Counted from the first letter of the stretch, positions 1 to 9,077 are shown. The stretch: 64,000 nucleotides of DNA from an uncultured Amylibacter sp. (GCA_947497475.1 CANMGS010000002.1:496001-560000); one strand, 5' to 3'. Notes: generated by a model from the sequence alone, not told the origin. Made by a program: numbers and translations.

Positions 1-1
1 T

Positions 2-577
2 ATGGTAAGTGCTGAGGAACGTGTGGCGCATGTTGCCGAATGCTTGCCAGAGATTTGTACGCTGGATTGCGGCACGATGAATTTTGCCGAAGCTGATTAT
101 GTGATGACGAACACGCCTGGCATGCTTGAAGCGATGGGATCGATGATGGAAGATCTCGGTGTAAAACCAGAGATCGAAGCTTTTGATACAGGGCATTTAT
201 GGCTTGCTAAAAATTTAGTGGAGAAGGGCATCTTAAAATCACCTGCACTTGTGCAGCTTTGTATGGGCATTCCTTGGGGGGCTCCTGATGATTTGAACAC
301 TTTTATGGCCATGGTAAACAATGTACCTAATGACTGGAATTGGTCAGCTTTTTCCATTGGTCGCAATGAATTACCATATGTTGCAGCGGCTACCTTAGCA
401 GGTGGTCATGTGCGTGTAGGGTTGGAAGATAACCTGTGGTTGGCAAAAGGTCAGTTGGCGACGAATGCTGATTTGGTCAAACGTGCAGTGACCATTATTG
501 AGGGTATGGGGGCATCTGTAATGGGTCCTGATGCGGTACGTGAGAAGCTACGATTAACCAAGCGAGCTCCCAAATGA
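2..577 (+). CDS. BKACE-family beta-keto acid cleavage enzyme, probably dehydrocarnitine cleavage (5' partial)
   Basis: C-terminal 191 residues of a DUF849/BKACE enzyme; the family is about 300 residues, so roughly a third lies upstream of the window and the ATG at base 2 is probably internal. The family signature GGHVRVGLEDN is near residues 134-144, preceded by a GIPWGAPDDLN segment typical of the TIM-barrel fold. BKACE enzymes condense a beta-keto acid with acetyl-CoA, giving a CoA ester plus acetoacetate. The next gene is a carnitine dehydrogenase that overlaps this one by 4 bases (ATGA), so the likely substrate is 3-dehydrocarnitine, giving betainyl-CoA and acetoacetate. The family call is firm; the substrate is inferred from the neighbour. 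Confidence 0.85.
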   Translation: MVSAEERVAHVAECLPEICTLDCGTMNFAEADYVMTNTPGMLEAMGSMMEDLGVKPEIEAFDTGHLWLAKNLVEKGILKSPALVQLCMGIPWGAPDDLNTFMAMVNNVPNDWNWSAFSIGRNELPYVAAATLAGGHVRVGLEDNLWLAKGQLATNADLVKRAVTIIEGMGASVMGPDAVREKLRLTKRAPK

Positions 578-2010
578 GCCGCGTTGTAGCAATTATCGGC
601 GGCGGTGTGATCGGCGGTGGCTGGTTAACGCGTTTTTTGTTGAACGGCTGGGATGTCAATGTATTTGACCCTGATCCAGAAGCGGAGCGTAAAATCGGTG
701 AGGTTCTGGTAAATGCACGCCGTGCGCTGCCAATGTTATATGATGTTTCTTTACCTGAGGAAGGTAAGCTAAGGTTTTGTGATACAATTGAGGCAGCGGT
801 TGCAGGTGTGGAATGGATACAAGAAAGTGTTCCTGAGCGGCTGGATATAAAACATAAAGTATTCATTGAGGTGGAAAAATACGCTTCAAAAGATGCGATT
901 ATTGGATCTTCTACGTCAGGTTTTAAACCGTCAGAGTTACAAGAAGGTTTATCACGACCAGAAGCTGTTGTTGTGACACACCCATTTAACCCTGTGTATC
1001 TGCTGCCGCTTATCGAGCTAGTTCCTTCTGATATAAATGATCAGCCAATGATAGAACGCGCTCAGAGTATTTTAACATCACTGGGGCTCTACCCACTTCA
1101 TGTTCGTAAAGAGATTGATGCGCATATCGCAGATCGTTTTTTAGAAGCCGTTTGGCGCGAAGCATTGTGGTTGATCAAAGATGGGATCGCTACAACAGAA
1201 GAAATTGATAACGCCATTCGCTATGGTTTTGGTCTGCGGTGGGGGCAAATGGGCCTGTTCGAAACCTACCGCGTTGCGGGCGGTGAGGCTGGTATGGAAC
1301 ATTTCATTGCACAATTTGGGCCGTGCTTAAAATGGCCTTGGACGAAACTTATGGATGTACCAGAGCTTACAGATGAATTGACTAAACAGATTGCAGGGCA
1401 GTCCGATGCACAATCTGGGCATATGTCGATCCGCGAACTAGAACAACTGCGCGATAACAATTTGGTCGCGATGATACGTGCGTTAAAAGGGCAAAATGCA
1501 GCGGCAGGAGAGCTGTTAAACACACATCAGGCGACATTAACGGCTCGTGATACCCCAGATTTTAGTAAGCCGTTGCAGACTGTGAACCGTGTGATCCCTG
1601 TGGATTGGGTTGATTACAATGGTCATATGAATGAAAGCCGCTATGGGCAGGTGTTTTCGGATGCTGCTGATGCCGTGATGGTCGCAGTCGGAGCAGATGA
1701 AGCTTATGTTGCGGGTGGTTTAAGCTATTTTACTGTAGATATAGATATCAAATTTTTACTGGAAACCCATGTAGGGCAAGCAATTACAGTTATGTCCTAT
1801 GTGCTTATGGGTGAAGGCAAAAAGTTGAAACTCTTTCATCAAATGTTGTCTGAAGATGGAGAGCTTCTGGCGACGGGCGAGCAATTCTTGCTGCATGTCA
1901 GCTTAGAAACGCGCCGTACATGTGAGCCTGAAAGTTCAGTTTTAGCAAATATTGAAGCCGCAGCCACTGCACATGCAAAACTGCCTGATCCGCGAACACA
2001 AAGGGGATAG
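574..2010 (+). CDS. lcdH: L-carnitine dehydrogenase fused to thioesterase
   Basis: 478 residues in two parts. Residues 1 to about 320 form a 3-hydroxyacyl-CoA dehydrogenase-type domain with the NAD-binding glycine motif GGGVIGGGW at residues 9-17 and the HPFNPVYLLPLIELV segment of the family. Residues about 330-478 are a hotdog thioesterase domain with the DWVDYNGHMNESRY motif (Asp344 and Asp347). This fusion is the architecture of bifunctional L-carnitine dehydrogenase/betainyl-CoA thioesterase: NAD-dependent oxidation of L-carnitine to 3-dehydrocarnitine, and release of glycine betaine from betainyl-CoA. The start overlaps the BKACE stop (ATGA), and BKACE provides the intermediate step. The hotdog domain could also act on carnitinyl-CoA; sequence alone does not decide. 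Confidence 0.9.
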   Translation: MSRVVAIIGGGVIGGGWLTRFLLNGWDVNVFDPDPEAERKIGEVLVNARRALPMLYDVSLPEEGKLRFCDTIEAAVAGVEWIQESVPERLDIKHKVFIEVEKYASKDAIIGSSTSGFKPSELQEGLSRPEAVVVTHPFNPVYLLPLIELVPSDINDQPMIERAQSILTSLGLYPLHVRKEIDAHIADRFLEAVWREALWLIKDGIATTEEIDNAIRYGFGLRWGQMGLFETYRVAGGEAGMEHFIAQFGPCLKWPWTKLMDVPELTDELTKQIAGQSDAQSGHMSIRELEQLRDNNLVAMIRALKGQNAAAGELLNTHQATLTARDTPDFSKPLQTVNRVIPVDWVDYNGHMNESRYGQVFSDAADAVMVAVGADEAYVAGGLSYFTVDIDIKFLLETHVGQAITVMSYVLMGEGKKLKLFHQMLSEDGELLATGEQFLLHVSLETRRTCEPESSVLANIEAAATAHAKLPDPRTQRG

Positions 2011-2012
2011 AT

Positions 2013-3173
2013 ATGCATTTTGGATTAACCCAAGAACAAGAAATGATCGTGGATACGGTCAGAAGCTTCGTTGAAAATGAAATTTATCCGCATGAAGCCA
2101 TGGTTGAACGCACAGGTGAAGTGCCACACGAAATTGCACAAGATATCAAACAAAAGACCATGGATCTGGGGTTTTATGCTTGTAATTTTCCTGAAAGCGT
2201 TGGTTGCGCTGGATTAAATCATGTGGACTTCGCGCTTGTTGAGCGCGAGTTGGGACGTGGATCAATGGCATTGAACCATTTCTTTGGACGTCCCCAAAAT
2301 ATTTTGATGGCCTGCAAAGAGGATCAGATTGAACGGTATCTGATGCCAGCGGTACGCGGTGAAAAGATGGATGCGCTTGCTATGACGGAACCTGATGCAG
2401 GTTCAGACGTGCGCGGTATGAAATGCTCTGCAGTTCAAGATGGAACAGATTGGGTGATTAATGGATCAAAGCACTTTATATCTGGTGCAGAACATGCAGA
2501 TTTCTTTATTGTTTTCGTTGCTACTGGTGTTGATGAAACACCGCGCGGCCCGAAAAAACGGATCACTACATTTCTAGTGGATCGCGGCACACCAGGGTTT
2601 GAGGTTCGTGATGGATATAATTCAGTCAGCCATAAAGGATATAAAAATTGCATTCTTGATTTTGATGATTGCCGATTGCCCAAAGAACAGGTTTTGGGTG
2701 AGGTAGATGGTGGTTTTGCAGTGATGAATGAATGGCTGTACGCCACACGGATCACGGTGGCGACAATGTCAGTCGGACGCGCACGCAGATGTTTTGATTA
2801 CGCATTAAACTATGCATCTGAACGCAAACAATTCGGACAACAGATTGGCAAGTTCCAAGGCGTCAGTTTCCAGATTGCGGATATGATAACAGAGATTGAT
2901 GCAGCAGATTGGCTTACTTTGGCGGCTGCATGGCGATTAGATAATGACCTGCCTGCAAACCGCGAAATTGCGAGTGCAAAGGTCTACGCAAGTGAAATGT
3001 TGGCGCGTGTCACGGATGCAACCTTACAAATCTACGGTGGTATGGGATTGATGGATGATTTCCCAATCGAACGTTTCTGGCGGGATGCGCGTGTAGAACG
3101 GATTTGGGATGGGACATCCGAAATTCAACGTCACATTATCAGCCGTGATTTATTACGGCCCTTGGGGGCATAA
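2013..3173 (+). CDS. Acyl-CoA dehydrogenase, candidate gamma-butyrobetainyl-CoA dehydrogenase
   Basis: 386 residues, the usual length for an FAD acyl-CoA dehydrogenase. It shows the MTEPDAGSD flavin/substrate motif near residues 126-134, the RKQFGQQIGKFQ segment and the C-terminal YGGMGLM...RIWDGTSEIQR block. It starts 2 bases after the lcdH stop and ends directly at the ATG of the CoA ligase gene. In this context it would introduce the double bond of a four-carbon betainyl chain (gamma-butyrobetainyl-CoA to crotonobetainyl-CoA), or work on crotonobetaine reduction as CaiA does. Residue 366 is Asp (WDGT), where medium-chain-type enzymes carry the catalytic Glu (YEGT). Family certain; substrate inferred. 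Confidence 0.88.
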   Translation: MHFGLTQEQEMIVDTVRSFVENEIYPHEAMVERTGEVPHEIAQDIKQKTMDLGFYACNFPESVGCAGLNHVDFALVERELGRGSMALNHFFGRPQNILMACKEDQIERYLMPAVRGEKMDALAMTEPDAGSDVRGMKCSAVQDGTDWVINGSKHFISGAEHADFFIVFVATGVDETPRGPKKRITTFLVDRGTPGFEVRDGYNSVSHKGYKNCILDFDDCRLPKEQVLGEVDGGFAVMNEWLYATRITVATMSVGRARRCFDYALNYASERKQFGQQIGKFQGVSFQIADMITEIDAADWLTLAAAWRLDNDLPANREIASAKVYASEMLARVTDATLQIYGGMGLMDDFPIERFWRDARVERIWDGTSEIQRHIISRDLLRPLGA

Positions 3174-5222
3174 ATGAAGGCAGGATTGGATCGCCTTTTC
3201 AGACCTAAAAGCATTGCTGTTATCGGCGGCGGCAGTTGGTGTGCGAATGTGATCAAAAAGTGCCATGAGATTGGATTTGAGGGCGAAATATATCCTGTGC
3301 ACCCAAATAAAGAAGTTATGGAGGGCATTGCATGTTATGCCTCTGTTGAAGCGCTACCAGAAGCCCCTGATGCTTGTTTTATTGGGGTAAACCGAAACGC
3401 AACGATAGAGATTGTCAGGCAGCTTCGCGACAAAGGGGCAGGTGGCGTAGTTTGTTTTGCAAGCGGCTTTCTTGAAACATTGGGTGAAGATGCGGATGGT
3501 GCAGATCTACAAAAAGAGCTTTTAGATGCCGCAGGTGATATGACCTTAATTGGCCCCAACTGTTATGGATTTGTAAACTATTTAGACGGTGCTCTTTTAT
3601 GGCCAGATCAGCATGGTGGAATACGAACAGATCGCGGTGTTGCTATCATTACACAATCGTCCAACATAGCGATCAACCTAACGATGCAAAAACGTGGCTT
3701 ACCCGTGGCATATGTAGTAACTGCGGGCAATCAAGCACAAACAGGAATGTCTGAAATAGGTACGGCTTTACTTGATGATGAACGTGTCACAGCACTAGGT
3801 CTTCATATCGAAGGTATCGACGATTTACGTGCATTTGAAAAGCTTAGCCAAACAGCACGTGATTTAGGAAAATCAGTTGTTGTGCTAAAGGTGGGCAAGT
3901 CTGATCAGGCACAGGCAGCAACGATTTCGCATACGGCTTCCTTAGCTGGAAGTGATGCAGGGGCGCAGGCTTTATTTTCCCGATTGGGCTTCGCACAAGT
4001 TCAGTCTTTGCCTGAGATGCTCGAGGCTTTGAAAATACTCCATGTTATAGGGCCATTAAAAAGCAACCAGATTGCATCAATGTCTTGTTCCGGTGGCGAA
4101 GCCAGCCTAATGGCTGATACAGCTGTTGGACGCGATTTGGTGTTCCCTGAATTAACACAAAGTCAGCATGAAAATTTACGTACTGCACTTGGGCCGCTGG
4201 TGAAATTAGCAAACCCATTAGATTATCACACCTACATCTGGGGTGATTTAGAGGCGATGAGGCGTACATTTACAGCAATGATGGAACCTCACTTAGGGTT
4301 TGGTGTCTTGATATTAGATTTCCCGCGCGATGATCGTTGTGACCCAAGTGCATGGGACAATGTAATCGAGGCGGTTGAAAAAGCACAAAAAACAACAGAG
4401 CAACCAATAGGAATTGTGTCGAGTTTGATCGAGACTATGCCTGAAAGTGTTGCCGATCGGTTGATCGCTAAAGGCATCGTGCCACTTTGCGGTTTAGGTG
4501 AAGCTTTGGCAGCAATAGAAGCAGCGGTATTCTGCGGGCGCCAACAGAACCAAGTTGTACCAGTGGTTTTGCCTTTAGAACCGAAAAATGTGAAAGCGAT
4601 AACGGAATATGAAGCCAAAGGATTGTTAAAGGCATCAGGCGTTACCGTGCCACGAGTGCAATCTACAAATGACACAGCTTCTGTCGGGAAAGTTGCGGAA
4701 GAAATTGGATTTCCTGTTGTTTTAAAAGGACAAGGGATTGCTCATAAATCAGATGTTGGTGCTGTCGCTTTGAACTTAACATCTGCGAATGCTGTATATG
4801 ATAAAGCAATTGCTATGCCAGTGGACAGTTTTCTGATTGAGGAAATGGTGACGGATGGGGTTGCTGAGTTGCTTGTTGGCGTTGTTCAAGACCACGCACA
4901 TGGTTATGTCCTTACATTAGCAGCTGGCGGTGTTTTGACGGAACTTTTAACGGACAGTCAATCGTTGCTGGTGCCGGCAAGCGAAGCTGAAATTGAAGGT
5001 GCCCTAAATCAGTTAAAGGTTGCTGCCCAATTGAATGGGTTTCGTGGGGAGCCTCCAGCCAATGTGAATGCTATTGTTGCAACTGTGATGGCTGTGCAAG
5101 ATTATGTGATAAAGAATGCAGGTTCTGTAAAAGAGATAGAGATCAATCCGCTTTTATGTACGCCAGAACGTGCAATCGCAGTGGATGCATTGATTGCAAT
5201 AGGAGATAAAGATGACGGATAG
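3174..5222 (+). CDS. ADP-forming acyl-CoA synthetase (acetate-CoA ligase family)
   Basis: 682 residues with the order of single-chain ADP-forming acyl-CoA synthetases: N-terminal CoA-binding Rossmann domain (residues about 1-140, SIAVIGGGSW), two succinyl-CoA-ligase-like domains, and a C-terminal ATP-grasp domain (about 460-680, FPVVLKGQGIAHKSDVGAV). The phosphohistidine motif ISHTASLAG places the active His at residue 253. Such enzymes make an acyl-CoA from acid, CoA and ATP, forming ADP and phosphate. Between an acyl-CoA dehydrogenase and a CaiD-like hydratase it probably activates gamma-butyrobetaine, crotonobetaine or carnitine, replacing the CaiB transferase or the AMP-forming CaiC. The start codon follows the previous stop directly, and the end overlaps the next gene by 11 bases. 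Confidence 0.85.
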   Translation: MKAGLDRLFRPKSIAVIGGGSWCANVIKKCHEIGFEGEIYPVHPNKEVMEGIACYASVEALPEAPDACFIGVNRNATIEIVRQLRDKGAGGVVCFASGFLETLGEDADGADLQKELLDAAGDMTLIGPNCYGFVNYLDGALLWPDQHGGIRTDRGVAIITQSSNIAINLTMQKRGLPVAYVVTAGNQAQTGMSEIGTALLDDERVTALGLHIEGIDDLRAFEKLSQTARDLGKSVVVLKVGKSDQAQAATISHTASLAGSDAGAQALFSRLGFAQVQSLPEMLEALKILHVIGPLKSNQIASMSCSGGEASLMADTAVGRDLVFPELTQSQHENLRTALGPLVKLANPLDYHTYIWGDLEAMRRTFTAMMEPHLGFGVLILDFPRDDRCDPSAWDNVIEAVEKAQKTTEQPIGIVSSLIETMPESVADRLIAKGIVPLCGLGEALAAIEAAVFCGRQQNQVVPVVLPLEPKNVKAITEYEAKGLLKASGVTVPRVQSTNDTASVGKVAEEIGFPVVLKGQGIAHKSDVGAVALNLTSANAVYDKAIAMPVDSFLIEEMVTDGVAELLVGVVQDHAHGYVLTLAAGGVLTELLTDSQSLLVPASEAEIEGALNQLKVAAQLNGFRGEPPANVNAIVATVMAVQDYVIKNAGSVKEIEINPLLCTPERAIAVDALIAIGDKDDG

Positions 5223-5997
5223 CCCAATAAAAACCCACCGCGAGGGGGCTGTGTTAGAGGTGACTTTGGATCGCCCAAAGGCCAATGCGATCGACTTGGC
5301 TACCAGCCGTATTATGGGGGATGTCTTTGCAAGTTTTCGCGATGATTCAGAATTGCGCGTCGCGATTGTGACAGCCGCAGGAGAGAAATTCTTTTGCCCT
5401 GGTTGGGATTTAAAAGCAGCTGCGGATGGTGATGCTGTGGATGGTGATTACGGCGTTGGCGGATTTGGCGGTATTCAAGAGCTGCCTGATTTTAACAAAC
5501 CAGTAATCTGTGCCGTAAATGGTATTTGTTGTGGTGGTGGATTAGAGTTAGCGCTTTCTTGCGATATTATTATGGCTGCAGAACACGCCAGTTTTGCTTT
5601 ACCAGAGATCCGTTCAGGAACCGTTGCAGATGCGGCATCAATCAAACTCCCAAAACGTATCCCGTATCATATTGCCATGGAAATGCTGCTGACAGGCCGT
5701 TGGTTGGACGCTGAAGAAGCTGCACGTTGGGGAATGATCAATCAAGTTCATTCTGCCAAAGATTTAATGGCAAAAGCACGTGAAATGGCACAACTGATTG
5801 CCAGTGGGCCACCTTTGGTAAACGCGGCGATTAAAGAAGTTGTGCGTGAGGCTGAGAATATGAAGTTCCATGATGCATTGAAAAAGATCACATCGAGTGA
5901 ATTTGAAACCGTCAAAACGCTTTATACATCTGAAGATCAATTGGAAGGTGCAAAAGCCTTTGCTGAAAAACGGGATCCTGTTTGGAAAGGGCGTTAG
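5212..5997 (+). CDS. caiD: Crotonobetainyl-CoA hydratase (CaiD-like enoyl-CoA hydratase)
   Basis: 261 residues, a crotonase-fold enzyme whose length matches E. coli CaiD. From memory of CaiD, the segments CPGWDLKAAADGDAVDG, GGFGGIQELPDFNKPVI and TGRWLDAEEAARWGMINQV resemble it much more closely than a generic hydratase. The oxyanion-hole motif NGICCGGGLELALSCD is near residues 103-118. CaiD hydrates crotonobetainyl-CoA to L-carnitinyl-CoA. Here it overlaps the CoA ligase gene by 11 bases and precedes the demethylase by 5 bases, in an operon that also carries carnitine dehydrogenase, so the assignment is well supported. A role on another 4-trimethylammonio acyl-CoA cannot be excluded. Confidence 0.85.
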   Translation: MTDSPIKTHREGAVLEVTLDRPKANAIDLATSRIMGDVFASFRDDSELRVAIVTAAGEKFFCPGWDLKAAADGDAVDGDYGVGGFGGIQELPDFNKPVICAVNGICCGGGLELALSCDIIMAAEHASFALPEIRSGTVADAASIKLPKRIPYHIAMEMLLTGRWLDAEEAARWGMINQVHSAKDLMAKAREMAQLIASGPPLVNAAIKEVVREAENMKFHDALKKITSSEFETVKTLYTSEDQLEGAKAFAEKRDPVWKGR

Positions 5998-6002
5998 CCC
6001 AT

Positions 6003-8069
6003 ATGGCACGTGATCCCAGATATGACAGTCTATTCGAGCCCGTAAAGATTGGACCTGTGACAGCACCCAATCGGTTTTATCAAGTGCCGCATTGTACGGG
6101 TATGGGCTATCGTTACCCAAAGTCAGAGGCGCGATTGCGAGGAATTAAAGCCGAAGGTGGATGGGGTGTTGTGTCTACACAAGAGACAGAAATCCACCCA
6201 ACGTCTGATATTTCACCAGCCAATGAAGCACGGCTTTGGGATGATCGTGATATTCCTGCATTGCGCGCTGTTACTGATGCCGTACATGAGCATGGCAGTT
6301 TAGCGGCTATTCAACTGGTCCATAATGGCCTGCACACGGCCAACCGTTATTCGCGGGCAGTCCCTTTGGCGCCATCCGATGTGGTCGTTGATAGCGATGA
6401 TCCAGTTCAGGCACGCGCAATGGATAAGTCGGATATAAAAGCGTTTCGTCGTTGGCATGTTGAGGCCGCTTTACGTGCAAAAGAGGCAGGATTTGACATT
6501 ATTTATGCTTATGCTGGACATGACATGTCATTGCTGCACCATTTCCTTTTAGCGCGGCATAATCATCGCACCGATGAATACGGCGGCTCATTGGAAAACC
6601 GCCTACGTTTGTTTCGAGAAGTAATTGAGGACACAAAAGAGGCGGTCGGTGATACTTGTGCTGTTGCTGTGCGTATGGCGGTTGATGAATTGCTTGGCAC
6701 AGAAGGAATGCAGCATGATGCAGAAGCGCGTGATGTGATCGAAGCTTTGGCCGAATTGCCTGACCTATGGGATGTGAACCTATCTGATTGGTCAAATGAC
6801 AGCCAAACATCACGGTTTTCGGATGAAGGGTTTCAAGAGAAATATACAAGCTTTGTGAAATCTATAACGACAAAGCCAGTGGTTGGCGTTGGTCGATATA
6901 CATCGCCTGATACTATGGCGCGGCTTATAAAAAAGGGACAATTGGATTTCATAGGTGCTGCGCGCCCATCAATAGCCGATCCGTTCTTGCCAAAGAAAAT
7001 TAAAACGGGTCGCGTTGAAGATATCCGCGAATGCATCGGCTGTAATATTTGTACAGCTGGTGACAATACATGTGTTCCAATGCGGTGCACGCAGAACCCG
7101 ACGATCGGCGAAGAGTGGCGACGTGGTTGGCATCCTGAAATCATCCCAAAGCTTAAAACGCCAGAGCAATATTTGATTGTTGGAGGCGGCCCCGCAGGGC
7201 TAGAAGCAGCACGTGCATTAACACAACGTGGTGCAGATGTTATTTTAGCCGATAAAGCCGATACATGGGGCGGACGTGTGACGTTAGAAAGCAATCTGCC
7301 AGAGTTAAATGCATGGGGACGGGTTCGTGATTGGCGTGTTTGGCAATTACAGCAAGCCTCGAACGCTGAAATGTATTTAAACAGTTCTTTATCTGCGCAA
7401 GATATTTTGGAATACGGTATCCCGAATGTTGTGCTCGCGGCAGGAGCCAAGTGGCGTAAATGTGGACAAGGACGTGTGCATCGTAAGCCATTGCCGTTTT
7501 TAGATCAGACCTGTGTATTTACGCCCGATGACCTGATGAAAAAAGGAGTTGGGGTTATCAAATCTAAAGCGCCTGTTGTGATTTACGATGATGATCGCTT
7601 TTATATGGCGAGTGTTTTGGCTGAAATGATTGCTGCCGCAGGCCACAAGGTGGTGTTCGTGACACCCTCGCCAATCGTGGCTGCTTGGTCTGAAAACACA
7701 TTGGAGCAGGGGCGTATCCAAACACGATTGATTGAACTGGGAGTGGAGATTATCCCAATCAAACAGCTTTCTGGAATGGATAGTGGCGCGGTTTCTCTTA
7801 AATGCGTTTATTCGAACCAAACACAGACTATAGAATGCGGTTCTTTGGTTTTGGTGACATCACGTGCACCTGAAGACATGCTATGGTCTGAGTTGAAAGG
7901 GCAAGAAGCATGTTGGTCAGACGTAGGTATTAAGTCTGTCATGCGTATTGGTGATTGTTTGGCACCTAGTCTGATTGCAAACGCAGTGCAGTCTGGTCAT
8001 GCTTATGCACAAGCCGCTGGATATGATGAAATACCCGAAGTGAAACGCGAAGATTATGGGCGGGTTTAG
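6003..8069 (+). CDS. TMADH/DgcA-family FMN, 4Fe-4S, FAD N-demethylase
   Basis: 688 residues. Residues 1 to about 335 form an NADH:flavin-oxidoreductase TIM barrel (FMN). A 4Fe-4S motif CX2CX2CX11C lies at Cys344, Cys347, Cys350 and Cys362. The rest is an FAD/NAD-type domain beginning LIVGGGPAGLEAA near residue 392. This is the layout of trimethylamine dehydrogenase, dimethylglycine demethylase subunit DgcA and stachydrine/N-methylproline demethylase. The ATG at 6003 gives the MARDPRYDSLFEPVKIGP start usual for the family; an in-frame ATG at 5982 would overlap caiD. As last gene of the carnitine operon it may demethylate a betaine breakdown product. No electron-transfer partner (DgcB-like) is adjacent. 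The exact amine is unknown. Confidence 0.8.
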   Translation: MARDPRYDSLFEPVKIGPVTAPNRFYQVPHCTGMGYRYPKSEARLRGIKAEGGWGVVSTQETEIHPTSDISPANEARLWDDRDIPALRAVTDAVHEHGSLAAIQLVHNGLHTANRYSRAVPLAPSDVVVDSDDPVQARAMDKSDIKAFRRWHVEAALRAKEAGFDIIYAYAGHDMSLLHHFLLARHNHRTDEYGGSLENRLRLFREVIEDTKEAVGDTCAVAVRMAVDELLGTEGMQHDAEARDVIEALAELPDLWDVNLSDWSNDSQTSRFSDEGFQEKYTSFVKSITTKPVVGVGRYTSPDTMARLIKKGQLDFIGAARPSIADPFLPKKIKTGRVEDIRECIGCNICTAGDNTCVPMRCTQNPTIGEEWRRGWHPEIIPKLKTPEQYLIVGGGPAGLEAARALTQRGADVILADKADTWGGRVTLESNLPELNAWGRVRDWRVWQLQQASNAEMYLNSSLSAQDILEYGIPNVVLAAGAKWRKCGQGRVHRKPLPFLDQTCVFTPDDLMKKGVGVIKSKAPVVIYDDDRFYMASVLAEMIAAAGHKVVFVTPSPIVAAWSENTLEQGRIQTRLIELGVEIIPIKQLSGMDSGAVSLKCVYSNQTQTIECGSLVLVTSRAPEDMLWSELKGQEACWSDVGIKSVMRIGDCLAPSLIANAVQSGHAYAQAAGYDEIPEVKREDYGRV

Positions 8070-8166
8070 ACGCAGTTGTGTCATTTAGACCTAATCTGTT
8101 TTCGGCACTGGTTTGTTATGAGCGATTTCAGTAGGTATTCATTGATTATTAATTCGGAGATGGTTC

Positions 8167-9054
8167 ATGACGACAGATGCGCAAGCCCGTAAAGATAAAG
8201 CTTCTGCTTGGTTCGAAGAATTACGCAACCAAATTTGTGTGGCTTTTGAAAATCTTGAAGATACGCAAACAACAGGCCCTTTTGCTGATCGCCCTGCAGG
8301 TCGTTTTGAATTAACAAAAACCCAACGCGGTACTGATGGTGATGGCGGCGGTGGTTTGATGTCTGTTATGCGTGGTGGGCGTGTTTTTGAAAAAGTTGGG
8401 GTGAATATTTCAACTGTACACGGCAGGCTATCTCCAATGATGATCAAAGCTATGGCCGCACGCAAAGACATACCTAGTCTGGAAGATAACCCAGTATTTT
8501 GGGCATCAGGTGTTTCCCTTGTGGCTCATATGAACAGTCCCAAAACACCTGCGGTACATATGAATACACGTATGTTTTGGACACCTGTTGCCAGTTGGTT
8601 TGGTGGTGGTTCTGACTTGAATCCAATGATAGAAGTAACTGAAGATACAGAATTTTTTCATAATGAGTTAAAGAAAGCATGTGATAAACACGACCCAGAA
8701 TATTATCCAAAATTCAAAGATTGGGCGGATGAGTATTTCATGATCAAACACTGGGGCGAAGCTCGAGGTGTTGGCGGCATTTTCTTTGATGATCATGATA
8801 CGGGTGATTGGGATGCAGATTTTGCATTTACGCAAGATGTTGGGCGGTCTTTTCTGGATGCTTTCCTACCAATTACTGAAAAGCGTCGTAATGAAACATG
8901 GACTGATGATGATCGTGAGGTACAATTAATCAAACGTGGGCGTTATGCCGAGTTTAACCTTGTATATGATCGCGGAACGCACTTTGGTTTGCAATCTGGT
9001 CACGATCCATCTGCCGTATTGATGAGCATGCCACCCGTGGCTAAATGGCCTTAG
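8167..9054 (+). CDS. hemF: Oxygen-dependent coproporphyrinogen III oxidase
   Basis: 295 residues, normal length for HemF. Family motifs are present in order: GGRVFEKVGVN, SPKTPAVHMNTRMF, WFGGGSDLNP, GVGGIFFDD and GRYAEFNLVYDRGT...GLQSGHDPSAVLMSMPP at the C-terminus. It converts coproporphyrinogen III to protoporphyrinogen IX using O2, in cytoplasmic haem synthesis. CGGAGATGG about 6 bases before the ATG supports the start. It is a single gene, 97 bases after the carnitine operon, converging on phoB with a 16-base gap. Assignment is firm. Confidence 0.95.
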   Translation: MTTDAQARKDKASAWFEELRNQICVAFENLEDTQTTGPFADRPAGRFELTKTQRGTDGDGGGGLMSVMRGGRVFEKVGVNISTVHGRLSPMMIKAMAARKDIPSLEDNPVFWASGVSLVAHMNSPKTPAVHMNTRMFWTPVASWFGGGSDLNPMIEVTEDTEFFHNELKKACDKHDPEYYPKFKDWADEYFMIKHWGEARGVGGIFFDDHDTGDWDADFAFTQDVGRSFLDAFLPITEKRRNETWTDDDREVQLIKRGRYAEFNLVYDRGTHFGLQSGHDPSAVLMSMPPVAKWP

Positions 9055-9077
9055 GGTATGTAAATTACACCTAGGCC
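9047..9077. terminator. Candidate bidirectional hairpin between hemF and phoB
   Basis: The arms GGCC-T-TAGG (9047-9055) and CCTAGGCC (9070-9077) can pair as an 8-bp stem with one bulged T, spanning the ends of two convergent genes. No long T-run follows on either side, so intrinsic termination is only possible, not shown. Confidence 0.3.

Noticed and set aside
5982-6002. Earlier ATG of the TMADH-family gene (7 extra residues)
   Set aside because: It would overlap caiD by 16 bases, and the family's N-terminus begins MARDPR at 6003.
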